Shown: in pieces, positions 16,324 to 25,800 of the stretch
How positions within the stretch are numbered: the stretch's first letter is position 1
Layout: every line of letters begins with the position of its first letter
NCBI GenBank assembly: GCA_963794685.1
Contig: CAWCFK010000004.1
Location: 992,001 to 1,056,000, forward strand
DNA: 64,000 nucleotides
Source of the DNA: CAVTWH01 sp963794685
GTDB lineage: Bacteria > Actinomycetota > Actinomycetes > Mycobacteriales > Micromonosporaceae
Direction of reading: 5' to 3'
The notes under the pieces: model-generated
Databases searched by the model: none
What the model saw: the letters and a program-made list of their open reading frames with translations, nothing else
What the model was told of the DNA's origin: nothing
Made by a program: the position numbers and the translations under genes

Positions 16324-17316
16324 ATGCGGAAGCGCACGCTGGGCAGCAGCGGTCTTGAGGTTTCGGCGGTCGGGCTCGGCTGCATGGGAATGAGCCAGAG
16401 CTACGGGCCGGCGCCCGGCAACAGGGACGACATGATTTCGTTCGTCCGCGCGGCGGTGGAGCGCGGCGTCACGTTCTTCGACACCGCCGAGGTCTACGGC
16501 CCGTTCGTGAACGAGGAGCTGGTGGGCGAGGCGCTGGCTCCCATCCGGGACCAGGTGGTGATCGCCACCAAGTTCGGCTTCCGCTTCGACGCCGACGGCA
16601 AGCAGACCGGGCTGGTCGACCGGCCCGAGCAGATCAGGCTGGCGGCCGAGGGATCGCTGCGGCGACTCAAGACCGACACCATCGACCTGCTGTACCAGCA
16701 CCGGGTCAACCCGGACCTGCCGATCGAGGACGTGGCCGGCGCGGTCAAGGAGCTGATCCAGGACGGCAAGGTGAAGCACTTCGGCATGTCCGAGGCGGCT
16801 GCCGCGACGATCCGTCGGGCCCACGCCGTGCAGCCGGTGACGGCGGTGCAGAGCGAGTACTCGCTGTGGTGGCGGCGACCGGAGGAAGAGGTACTGCCGA
16901 CCCTCGCCGAACTCGGCATCGGCTTCGTCCCCTTCAGCCCGCTCGGCAAGGGTTTCCTCACCGGGAAGATCGACAAGGACACGGCGTTCACCGCCGCCGA
17001 CATCCGCACCTCGATCCCGCGCTTCGCGGTCGAGGCCCGGGAGGCGAACCAGGCGCTGATCGATCTGGTCGGCGAGATCGCCGCCCGCAAGCAGGCGACG
17101 CCCGCCCAGATCGCGCTCGCCTGGCTGCTCGCCCAGCAGCCGTGGATCGTGCCGATCCCGGGCACCCGGCGGCTGGAGCGACTGGACGAGAACAACGGCT
17201 CCGCCGACGTCGAGCTGACCGCCGCCGACCTCCGCGAACTCGGGGCTCTCGCGGAGAAGGTCAGCGTGCAGGGGGCCCGGTACCCCGAGCACATGGAGCG
17301 GATGACCAACCTCTGA
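16324..17316 (+). CDS. Aldo/keto reductase
   Basis: 330-aa NADPH-dependent oxidoreductase with a TIM barrel. The tetrad is visible: Asp and Tyr in FFDTAEVYGPF (about 52-62), Lys in VIATKFGF, and His in LLYQHRVNPD. IPGTRRLERLDEN near the C-terminus binds the cofactor phosphate. It is closest to the YajO/AKR13-like group often annotated as general aldehyde reductases. The substrate is not predictable. Convergent with the PPOX gene, 12 nt apart. Confidence 0.9.
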   Translation: MRKRTLGSSGLEVSAVGLGCMGMSQSYGPAPGNRDDMISFVRAAVERGVTFFDTAEVYGPFVNEELVGEALAPIRDQVVIATKFGFRFDADGKQTGLVDRPEQIRLAAEGSLRRLKTDTIDLLYQHRVNPDLPIEDVAGAVKELIQDGKVKHFGMSEAAAATIRRAHAVQPVTAVQSEYSLWWRRPEEEVLPTLAELGIGFVPFSPLGKGFLTGKIDKDTAFTAADIRTSIPRFAVEAREANQALIDLVGEIAARKQATPAQIALAWLLAQQPWIVPIPGTRRLERLDENNGSADVELTAADLRELGALAEKVSVQGARYPEHMERMTNL

Positions 17317-17328
17317 TATCCGGCGGGA

Positions 17329-17718
17329 CTACCCCTTCGCGACGATCCGGGTCGGGTGCAAAGTGACGACGACCCGGTCGTCGGTGGGGCCGGAGAAGGT
17401 TTCCAGGCTGCTGCCGTAGTGGGCCAGCAGCCGCTGGAGGAACTCCAGACCGGGGTCCTCGCTGATCTCGGCGACGGCCCGGACCTCCAACGTCCGGTAC
17501 GGGTTCGACGGGTCGATCACGAACAGCGTCACCCGCGGATTGGCCATCAGGTTGCGGTACTTCTGCCGGCCCTTGAACAGCGACGTGCGCACGTCGTCGC
17601 CGTCGAGCATCGCCCAGACGGCGGTGACCTGGGGCTGCCCGTTCGCTCCGACGGTCGCCAACGCCACCGTGTGCGGGGTCGCCAACAGGTCGCGGTGACT
17701 CGAGGGGATGGTCAGCAC
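17329..17718 (-). CDS. PPOX-class F420/flavin-dependent oxidoreductase
   Basis: 129-aa split beta-barrel protein of the pyridoxamine-phosphate-oxidase-like family. TVGANGQPQVTAVWAMLDGDDVRTSLFKGRQKYRNLMANPRVTLFVID matches the actinobacterial group annotated as F420-dependent PPOX enzymes. It is likely a dimer that reduces a small aromatic or quinone substrate. Starts at GTG with GGAG upstream. Confidence 0.82.
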   Translation of the reverse strand: MLTIPSSHRDLLATPHTVALATVGANGQPQVTAVWAMLDGDDVRTSLFKGRQKYRNLMANPRVTLFVIDPSNPYRTLEVRAVAEISEDPGLEFLQRLLAHYGSSLETFSGPTDDRVVVTLHPTRIVAKG

Positions 17719-17849
17719 GCAGGACTCCTTCAGTCGCGGAAGCGTTCGGGTGCAAGGTGGTGGACGCGCTCCGGGAAAGCCGCGCCGCCGGGGTACGCCG
17801 AATCATTCTCCGGGTCTGAGCACGGCGGAGATCAGGGGGACGCTTGTCG

Positions 17850-19313
17850 TCAGGATCCGGAGTACAGCCGGGGGAGATCCACCAGTTCGAGGTCGGCGCG
17901 GGCGGCTGCGGCGCGGGTGACCTCGGCCGTGAAGCCGGAGAGGCCGAAGAGCAGCAGTTGGGGAGGTGCGTCGAGCGCATCGGCAGGGAGTAGGTCGCGG
18001 ATGTGTTCGAGGCGATGAACCTCGGCGATGCCGACCGGGGCGGTGGTGGCCTTTGCCTCGCCGATCGCGGTGATGGTGTCCGTTCGGCCTGGTCGGGCAT
18101 GCCAGACAACCAGGTCGAGTTCGTGGCCCTGCCGGTGCTCCCGGCAGCCGATCTCGGTGGGCAGCGCGTGGGACGGCGCGCCACCGAGGGTGGCCGGGTC
18201 GGCGTGCCGCAGGCACCATTGGCGGGCCAGATCCTCGAAGTGCGGGCCGTAGATCTTCGATTCGACCGTGTGGGCGTTGCGGGACCACACGTCGGCGGCT
18301 CGTCCCGCGACGATCTCACCTTCGTGCCGCTGGATCAGCAGCTGGTGGAAGCGGATCAGCGGCTCGGCGATCCGGTAGGTGTTCCGCTTCCCGCGCAGAG
18401 CATCGTCCAGGCGTTCCACCAGGCCGATGCTCTCCAGTCCACCGAGCAGGTGACTCAGCGCGCCGACCGGACGGCCCAGATCGGCGGCGATCTCCGAGCG
18501 CCGCAGGTGACCGACGCTGAGCGCGGCGAGCACCGCCGAGTACGAGCTGGGATCGACGATCGAGGGCTCCTCGCGCAACAGCAGACTGCCTTCGCGGAAC
18601 ATCGCCGAGGCCGGGTTCAACAGGCGTCGTACCACCCAGGCGTCAAGACCTTTGCGGGTACGGGGCGGGGCGTCGCCGGACATCTCCAGGTACGCGGGAG
18701 TTCCACCGACCAGCGCGTGTACCCGGAACGCCAGCGCCGGATCGGTCAGCCCCCAGAACTGCGCCGCCTGGCGGTACCCGAACGGGCGCACCACGAGTTC
18801 GAGCACCGCCCGCCCGCGCAGTGGCGCGCCGCCCCCGAGCAGCTGACTCATCGTGGTCACCGCGCTGCCGCAGAGGATCAGGCGGGTACGGGTGTGCTCC
18901 TTGGCGTACCCGAGTGGGTTGAGGGCCTGCTGGAGGTAGGACGGGAGCGCCGGGGTGGCCGCGGTGAGGTACGGGAACTCGTCGAGGATCGCGGTGGTGG
19001 GCTGCTTCTCGCCGAGCCGGAACACCGCGTCCAGTGCCGTCCGCCAGCTGTCCAGCGCCAGCGGCGCCGTGCCGAGATGACTGCCGAGCGCCCGTCCGAG
19101 GTCGGCGAGGTTCTGGGTCTCCGACTGGATGGTGGCGCCGAAGAAGAACCCGCCGGTCTGTCGGGCGAGCAGTTCCAGCATGAGTGTCTTGCCCTGCCGT
19201 CGCCGGCCGTAGACGAGCCCGAGCGTGGCCCCCGGGGACCTGGACGTGGCGAAGTCGACGAGCTCGGCCCACTCCTGCTCGCGGTCGTACAGCCGTTCCG
19301 GCTTCTCCAGCAC
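17850..19313 (-). CDS. ATPase of the ATPase_2/DUF234 family
   Basis: 487-aa cytoplasmic P-loop ATPase of the family first seen in archaea. N-terminal DREQEW, Walker A YGRRRQGKT (about 36-44), Walker B TTAILDEFPYL (about 108), a winged-helix region (LRRSEIAADLGRPVGALSHLLGGLESIGLVER, about 290-320), and a C-terminal DUF234 nuclease-like part with LDLVVW and GEAKAT resembling the PD-(D/E)xK core. The function of the family is unclear; transposon- or defence-related roles have been proposed. GTG start after GGAGG. An unusually AT-rich dyad lies directly upstream. Confidence 0.8.
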   Translation of the reverse strand: MLEKPERLYDREQEWAELVDFATSRSPGATLGLVYGRRRQGKTLMLELLARQTGGFFFGATIQSETQNLADLGRALGSHLGTAPLALDSWRTALDAVFRLGEKQPTTAILDEFPYLTAATPALPSYLQQALNPLGYAKEHTRTRLILCGSAVTTMSQLLGGGAPLRGRAVLELVVRPFGYRQAAQFWGLTDPALAFRVHALVGGTPAYLEMSGDAPPRTRKGLDAWVVRRLLNPASAMFREGSLLLREEPSIVDPSSYSAVLAALSVGHLRRSEIAADLGRPVGALSHLLGGLESIGLVERLDDALRGKRNTYRIAEPLIRFHQLLIQRHEGEIVAGRAADVWSRNAHTVESKIYGPHFEDLARQWCLRHADPATLGGAPSHALPTEIGCREHRQGHELDLVVWHARPGRTDTITAIGEAKATTAPVGIAEVHRLEHIRDLLPADALDAPPQLLLFGLSGFTAEVTRAAAARADLELVDLPRLYSGS

Positions 19314-19323
19314 CTGACCTCCG

Positions 19324-19362
19324 CAATGATAACTCCAACTATGATAACTGGAGCCATCATTG
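19324..19362. promoter_or_regulatory. Imperfect palindromic operator between the ATPase and the next gene
   Basis: CAATGATAACTCCA and TGGAGCCATCATTG pair at 12 of 14 positions across an 11-nt centre, and ATGATAACT also occurs as a direct repeat inside it. It is AT-rich in a GC-rich setting and begins about 11 bp before the ATPase GTG, so it likely contains the promoter and an operator. Confidence 0.5.
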
Positions 19363-19403
19363 TTCGCCCAGGTGTCGCTGGATCGGGGCGCCCGAGTCAC
19401 ACG

Positions 19404-19409
19404 TACCAT
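19404..19409 (+). promoter_or_regulatory. Probable -10 element for a leaderless gene
   Basis: TACCAT ends 6 nt before the GTG at 19416 and no ribosome site is present. Confidence 0.4.
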
Positions 19410-19415
19410 GCGGCG

Positions 19416-19847
19416 GTGAGCATCATCGTGACCTACTTTGTCGCACCCGATGACGAAATCGCCGCGTTGGCAGTGGAAGGTGGCCCCGACAAGGGCTTGC
19501 CGCACGCGGAGTTCGGCAACTTCGACGCGTACGACGCAATGATCGAATGGTTGAGTGTCTTCACCGGCCGCGACTACGACGACCTCGATGCGAGCGACGC
19601 GCCCAGGTTCGTGGTCGAGTCCGACGACGAACCTGTTGTGTTCGTCGCTCAGCCGGCGCTCCAGCAGGCGCTGAGCTCCGCTGAACCGAGCCGGCTGGCC
19701 GTCGTAGCGCAGCGTTGGTCGGAGGCGACCGCGGAGGATGGCCGCGAGGTCGACGTCGAGGTGGCGGGCGAGTTGCTCGCCGAGGTCGCCGAACTGGCCC
19801 GGGAAGCCGCGTCGCGCAGCCACTTCCTGTACTGCTGGATGGCGTAG
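19416..19847 (+). CDS. Hypothetical acidic cytoplasmic protein
   Basis: 143 aa, acidic, mostly helical, without signal peptide or membrane segment. The N-terminal SIIVTYFVAPDDEIAALAV and the middle FGNFDAYDAMIEWLSVFTGRDYDDL resemble small actinobacterial hypothetical proteins, but I assign no function. The GTG at 19416 follows a TANNNT box, so the mRNA is probably leaderless. It is divergent from the ATPase gene across the shared dyad and ends 9 nt from the end of the sigma-factor gene. Confidence 0.65.
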   Translation: MSIIVTYFVAPDDEIAALAVEGGPDKGLPHAEFGNFDAYDAMIEWLSVFTGRDYDDLDASDAPRFVVESDDEPVVFVAQPALQQALSSAEPSRLAVVAQRWSEATAEDGREVDVEVAGELLAEVAELAREAASRSHFLYCWMA

Positions 19848-19856
19848 CGGCCATCC

Positions 19857-21104
19857 TCAGCGGGACAGGTGCTGTTGGACTTCGGTGCGGCGGGCGGTCA
19901 GGAAGGCGCGTTCGACGTCGTTGTCGGTCAGGGCCAGGGCTTCCTGAGTACGCGTCGGCGGCCGGTTCCCAGCGTTCCAGCCGGCGCAGGAAGTCGGCGC
20001 GGGCGGCGCTGAGGTAGCCGTAGGTGGCCAGGGCCGGCTCGGCGAGTAGCGGAGCCAGCGCGTCGAGGCCGGCCTGCGGGCCGTCGCGCAGGCCGAGCGC
20101 GACGGCCCGGTTCAGGTCCACGACCGGCGAGGGCCAGAGTTGGCGGAGCACGTCGTACAGGCCGACGATCTCCGCCCAGTCGGTGTCCGCCCAGCTCGGC
20201 GCCTCGCGCGTGCACGGCGGCGATGGCGGCCTGGACGGCGTACCGGGTCGGTGGCTGGCGGCGCAGCGCGTCGGTGAGCAGGGCGACGCCTTCGCGGATC
20301 TGCGCCGCGTCCCAGCGGCTGCGGTCCTGCTCGGCCAGCAGCAGCAGCCGGCCGTCGGCGGAGAGCCGGGTGTCCCGGCGGGCGTCGATGAGCAGCAGCA
20401 GCGCGAGCAGGCCGCCGATCTCCGGGTCGCCCGGCGATCAGCAGGTGCAGCAGCCGGGCCAGGTTGATGGCGCTGTCGACCAGGTCGGCCCGGATCAGGT
20501 CCGCGCCGACCGGCGCGGTGTGCCCGGTGGTGAAGATCAGGTGCACCACCTCGAGCACCGGCGCCGACCCGCTCGGCCAGTTGCTCGGGGCGACGGCACC
20601 CGGTAGGGGATGCGGGCCGCCGCGATCTTCTTCTTGGCCCGGGTGATCCGGGCCGCCATGGTCGGCCTCCGGGACCAGGAACGCGCGGGCCACCTCGGCT
20701 GTGGACAGCCCGCAGACCAGCCGCAGCGTCAGCGCGACCTGGGCGTCCCGGGACAGCGCCGGGTGGCAGCAGGTGAAGACCAGCCGCAGCCGGTCGTCGT
20801 CGAGGGCGTCCTCCGGGCCGGGCACCGTCGTCGGTCGGCCACCAGCAGCGGCAGCGCCCGCCGCAGCACCGACTCGCGGCGCAGCACGTCCAGCGCCCGG
20901 TTGCGGGCGACGGTGGTCAGCCAGGCGCCGGGCCGGTCCGGGATGCCGGTCCGCGGCCAGGTCTGCAACGCCTGCGCGTACGCGTCCTGGGTGCACTCCT
21001 CGGCCAGGTCGAGGTCCCGGGTCAGCCGGGCGGTCGCGGCCAGCACCCGGGCCCAGTCGCGGCGGTGCGCCTGCGCCACCGCCGCGACCGACCTCGTCGG
21101 TCAT
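19857..21104 (-). pseudogene. ECF sigma factor, ECF42 type (frame disrupted)
   Basis: Sigma factor with region 2 (AQAHRRDWARVLAATARLTRDLDLAEECTQDAYAQAL), region 4 (VFTCCHPALSRDAQVALTLRLVCGLSTAEVARAFLVPEA) and a long C-terminal TPR-like domain ending QQHLSR at 19859. The reading frame changes several times; most changes are repaired by removing one base (for example an extra C in GAGGCCGACC and in TCGCCCCGAG). ECF42 sigma factors typically have this extension and sit beside DGPF proteins, as here. The ATG overlaps the stop of the DGPF gene by ATGA. Decay is possible, but single-base sequencing insertions are more likely. Confidence 0.8.
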
Positions 21105-21460
21105 CCGTGGTCGACCACCGGGCGGATCTCCACGCCGCTGTGCCCGGCGGTGACCTCGGGCAGCTGGCAGGCCAGGTCGATCACCTCGTCGAGGTCGGCG
21201 GCCTCCAGCAGGTAGTAGCCGCCGAGCCGCCTCCTTGGTCTCCAGGAACGGGCCGTCCGTGACGGTCAGCGCGCCGGCGGCGTCCGGTGCGCAGCGTGGT
21301 GGCCGTCGGGGCCGGCTCCAGCTCGTTGCCGCCGAGGACCGCGACGCCGGCCTTGGCGGCGGAACGCCCGGTGCGCCGCGTCCAGCTGCTCGCGCTCCGG
21401 CGCGGTCATCGGCGCCCAGCGCTGCTCGTCGCCGTAGATGAGGATCAGGTACTTCGCCAT
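21101..21460 (-). pseudogene. DGPF/YCII-domain protein (frame disrupted)
   Basis: Partner of the ECF42 sigma factor. It starts MAKYLILIYGDEQRWAPMTAPE and contains the name-giving TVTDGPFLETKEA and the ending LPEVTAGHSGVEIRPVVDHG in another frame. Three one-base insertions (TTCCGCC, ACCGGACG, GAGGCGGCTC) restore a normal protein of about 118 aa if removed. DGPF proteins may sense a ligand for the sigma factor. ATGA overlap with the sigma gene supports an operon. Confidence 0.78.
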
Positions 21461-21737
21461 GTGGTCCATCCCATCGCACCGAGCCGCCAACCGACTCACC
21501 TACCCCTACGACGGTCGGGCCGACCCGGCAATCGACAATCCGCGCTGACGAATGCGGGATCACCTGGCGTGGAAGCCTGGTCGGGAGCCGTCAGGAATGA
21601 ACCGCGCCACCGTGCTTGATCGTTCAGAACCGTGGACCGCGGCCGGGTGCCTGGCGCCACGATCGACGGTGCGGCAGAGTCGAAATTCGGACAGCCTGGT
21701 AATAGCGGCTTGACCCCGCCTGCTTGCGGCTGCCGCA

Positions 21738-21743
21738 TAGCCT
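21738..21743 (+). promoter_or_regulatory. Probable -10 element for a leaderless gene
   Basis: TAGCCT ends 7 nt before the ATG at 21751. A TTGACC occurs at 21710-21715, but the 22-nt spacing is long for a -35. Confidence 0.35.
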
Positions 21744-21750
21744 GCCGTGC

Positions 21751-22629
21751 ATGAATATTCTTCGCAGGACTGCGGCGCTGATGGTGGCCGCCGGGGTTGC
21801 GGCTACGGCGTTGGTGGCGGTGCCGACGCCGGCTTTCGCCATGCAAACTGTCATCTTCTGTTCGCAGGAGGGGACATACCAGATCACCAGGAAGACCGAC
21901 GAGGGGTACGCGACGACGGTCGTGGGCTACTGCGCCGCCTACACCACGCTCTACGTCGGAGACGCGGGTAGCGGTGACGGTGGCAAGGAGCACGGCGGTG
22001 GTGGAGGCGGCGGCGGTGGCGGTTCGGTGCCGGAGATCCCGCCGAAGGACGACTGCAAGACGCTCACCACGCAGCTCAAGCAGGCAGAGGGACTCATCGA
22101 CTCCTACAGCGGCGAGTACGCGGCCGCGCAGGCCGAGTACGACCGGCTGGTGGGCGAGAACAAGGAGTTCCAGGAGGGACTGTCGGCACTGTGGCAGGCC
22201 AAGGTCAACGCCTCGGCCATCGCCTGGTACACCGTCACGAGGTACCTCCAGGCCAACGGCAGCTCCCCGTTCGCAACCAGCAGCGGCAGCGGCAGCGGCA
22301 GCGGCAGCGCGACCGGCGGCCCCTACGGACCCAGCGACCCGATGCACCCGTACGGGCCCGTCGGGCTCCAACCGACTGTCGTCTTCGATGACGGGATGGC
22401 GAAGGGAGCCTTGGCAAACCCGTGGGGCTACGAGGTGATGGTGACCAACAACGCGGCGATCCAGGCCAAGCTGGCGTACGACAAGGCCGAGGAGATGCTC
22501 GGCGTCTCTGAGGCAGGGCTCAGTGACCAGCTCGACGAGATCGCCCGGACCCAGGCCCAGTTGCAGGCGCTGCTCTCGGAGATCGCCACCATCCAGGCCG
22601 AAATGACGGAGCACGAATGTAAGCCCTGA
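21751..22629 (+). CDS. Secreted coiled-coil protein with Gly-rich linker
   Basis: 292 aa, family not recognised. Clear Sec signal peptide (MNILRRTAALMVAAGVAATALVAV...PAFA, cleavage about residue 30). The mature protein has a small N-terminal module with two Cys, a run of Gly (about 80-96), a predicted coiled coil (TLTTQLKQAEGLIDSYSGEYAAAQAEYDRL), a Ser-Gly repeat encoded by an AGCGGC microsatellite (about 22281-22310), and a second C-terminal coiled coil. It may be a structural or scaffolding wall protein. Two long helices joined by flexible linkers could form an antiparallel hairpin. Confidence 0.7.
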   Translation: MNILRRTAALMVAAGVAATALVAVPTPAFAMQTVIFCSQEGTYQITRKTDEGYATTVVGYCAAYTTLYVGDAGSGDGGKEHGGGGGGGGGGSVPEIPPKDDCKTLTTQLKQAEGLIDSYSGEYAAAQAEYDRLVGENKEFQEGLSALWQAKVNASAIAWYTVTRYLQANGSSPFATSSGSGSGSGSATGGPYGPSDPMHPYGPVGLQPTVVFDDGMAKGALANPWGYEVMVTNNAAIQAKLAYDKAEEMLGVSEAGLSDQLDEIARTQAQLQALLSEIATIQAEMTEHECKP

Positions 22630-22805
22630 CCGGGGGCTCAGCCGCGCTGCCCGGATCGGATGGCCTCACAACGATCCGGTCGGCGTTGTTGGGGGGCCGT
22701 AACGGGGGGAGCGGGCGGGCTGTGACGCCCGCGAAACGCCGCTGGTCCTAGCGTCACCGGGGAGCGCCGGGGTACCCGCCCGGCCGGCCGACCGGGGAGG
22801 TGTGC

Positions 22806-25800
22806 GTGCCGATGCCCGACGGCCGCACGCAGGTCCGTACGGTCTGCTCGTACTGCGGCGTGGGCTGCGGCATGGTGCTGGACATCGCGCGGGACCCCGA
22901 GGGCCGGCGGCGGGTGCTCAAGGTGGTCGGCGACAAGGAGCACCCGGCCAACTTCGGGCGGCTGTGTACCAAGGGCGCCACCAGCGCCGACATGCTGGCC
23001 GCGCCGGGCCGGCTGGCCAGCGCACGGGTCCGGCCGGAGCGCGGGGCAGCGCCCGAGGACACCGACACCGACGAGGCGATCGCGTACACCGGGCGGCGGC
23101 TGCGGAAGATCGTCGACGAGCACGGGCCGGACGCGATCGCGTTCTACGTCTCCGGGCAAATGACGCTGGAGGCGCAGTACCTGGCGAACAAGTTGGCGAA
23201 GGGGTTCGTCGGGACGAATCAGATCGAGTCGAATTCCCGGCTGTGCATGGCGAGCGCCGGCAGCGGGTACAAGCTGTCGTTGGGTGCGGACGGGCCGCCC
23301 GGCTCGTACCAGGACTTCGAATCGGCCGACGTGTTCCTGGTGATCGGCGCGAACATGGCCGACTGCCACCCGATCCTGTTCCTGCGGCTGCTCGACCGGG
23401 TCCGCGAGGGCGCGAAGCTGATCGTGGTGGACCCGCGCCGGACCGCCACCGCCGACAAGGCCGACCTGTTCCTTCAGGTCCGCCCCGGCACCGACCTGGC
23501 GCTGCTGAACGGTTTGCTGCACCTGCTCGTCGCCGACGGCGCGATCGACGCGGCGTTCATCGCCGAGCACACCGAGGGCTGGGCCGGGATGCCGGAGTTC
23601 CTGGCCGACTACCCGCCGGCGACGGTCGCGGAGTTGACCGGACTGGCCGAGGCGGAGCTGCGGCTGGCGGCGCAGTGGATCGGCGCGGCCGGCGAGTGGA
23701 TGAGCCTGTGGACGATGGGGCTCAACCAGAGCACCCACGGCACCTGGCACACCAACGCACTGTGCAACCTGCACCTGGCCACCGGCGCGATCTGCCGGCC
23801 CGGCAGCGGGCCGTTCTCGCTCACCGGGCAGCCCAACGCGATGGGCGGCCGGGAAATGGGCTACCTGGGGCCGGGGCTGCCGGGGCAGCGGTCGGTGCTG
23901 GTGGCCGGCGACCGGGAGTATGTCGAGGGGGTCTGGGGCCGGCCGGCGGGGACGCTGCGGACCGACGTCGGCAAGGGCACCGTGGAGCTGTTCGCCCGGA
24001 TGGCGGCCGGCGAAATCAGAGCGTGCTGGATCATGTGCACCAATCCGGTCGCGTCGGTCGGCAACCGGGGCACGGTGATCGAGGGCCTGGAGGCGGCCGA
24101 GTTCGTGATCACCCAGGACGCCTTCGCGGAGACCGAGACCAACGCCTACGCCGATGTGGCGTTGCCGGCCGCGATGTGGTCGGAGACCGACGGCATCATG
24201 ATCAATTCGGAGCGCAATCTGACCCTGGTGCACCAGGCCGTCGATCCGCCGGGCCAGGCGCTGCCGGACTGGCAGCTGATCGCCCGGGTGGCAACGGAAA
24301 TGGGGTACGGCGCGGACTTCGACTACGCCGACGCTGCCGAGATCTTCACGGAAATCCAGCGCTTCACCAACCCCCAGACGGGGTACGACCTGCGCGGCGT
24401 CAGTTACGACCGGCTCGCCGACGGGCCGGTGCAGTGGCCGGCGGCCGACTTCGGCGGCGACGGGCGCAACCCGATCCGGTACCGCAACGACGGGGTGAGC
24501 CAGCCGGTGCTGGAGCACGCCGACGGTACCCGACCCCGGCTGGTGTTCCCGACCGCCAGTGGACGCGCGGTGTTCCACCCCCGGCCGTACCTGCCGCCGG
24601 CCGAGCTGCCCGACGACGACTACCCGATGGTGCTCAACACCGGCCGGTTGCCGCACCAGTGGCACACCATGACCAAGACCGGCAAGGTCGCCAAGCTGGC
24701 CAAGCTCAACCCGTCCCCGTTCGTGGAACTGCACCCCGACGACGCGGCCGGGCTCGGGGTCAGCGACGGCGACCTGGTGGAGGTGGCGTCCCGGCGTGGC
24801 CGGGCAGTCCTGCCGGCCGTGGTCACCGACCGGGTACGGGCCGGCTCCTGCTTCGCCCCGATCCACTGGAACGACCTGTTCGGCGAGTACCTGAGCGTCA
24901 ACGCGGTCACCAACGACGCCGTCGACCCGATCTCCTTCCAGCCGGAACTCAAGTACTGCGCGGTGGCGCTGACCCGGGTCGCCCGCCCGCCAACCCCGCC
25001 CCCGCTGGAGCCACCGGCTCAGGAGGAGCCGCAGTCGGTGGCCGGGCTGCGCGGGCTGCTGGTGCCGCAGATCCCGCCGCCGCAGTTCACCGAGGAAGAA
25101 CGGCGCTACCTGGCCGGGTTCCTGACCGCACTGGCGGGCACCACCAGCCTGCCGGGCGTGCCGGTGCTGCCGGCGTCCGCCCCGGTGCACCCGGACCGGG
25201 TGCTGTGGGTCAACGGTCTGCTGGCCGGCACCTACTCCCGGTTGCCCGCCGTGCTGGCTGCCGCGGGGGAGGGACAAGTCGGGGCGAGTGCCGGCCGGCC
25301 GGTGCATGTGTTGTGGGCGTCGCAGACCGGCAACGCCGAGGAGTTCGCGGCTACCGCCGGCCAGCGGCTGGCCGATGCCGGTTGGCAGCCCCGGGTACGC
25401 AGCATGGCCGAGCCACTGACCGACGTGCTCACCGAGCCGGCCGACCTACTCGTGGTGACGAGCACCTTCGGCGACGGCGAAGCCCCCGACAACGGCGCGG
25501 CGTTCTGGGAGGCGCTCGGCGAGCCGGGCGGCGTCCGGCTGGAGGGCAGGCGCTACGCGGTGCTTGCCTTCGGCGACTCCAGCTACCACAACTTCTGCGG
25601 CCACGGCCGCCGCCTCGACGAGCGGCTGGCCGAGTTGGGCGGCGTCCGGCTGGTGCCCAGGGTGGACTGCGAACCCGACTACACCGACACCGCGCACGCC
25701 TGGCTCGACCGGGTGCTCGCCGCCCTGGCCGAGGAGCGCCCGCGGGCCGCGGCCACGGCCACCGTACGGGACCGCGGCACGAGCCAGCCCGTACCCACAG

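Noticed and set aside
19857..21104. Programmed frameshifting in the sigma factor
   Set aside because: There are several shifts with no slippery heptamers, and the neighbouring DGPF gene shows the same one-base insertions.
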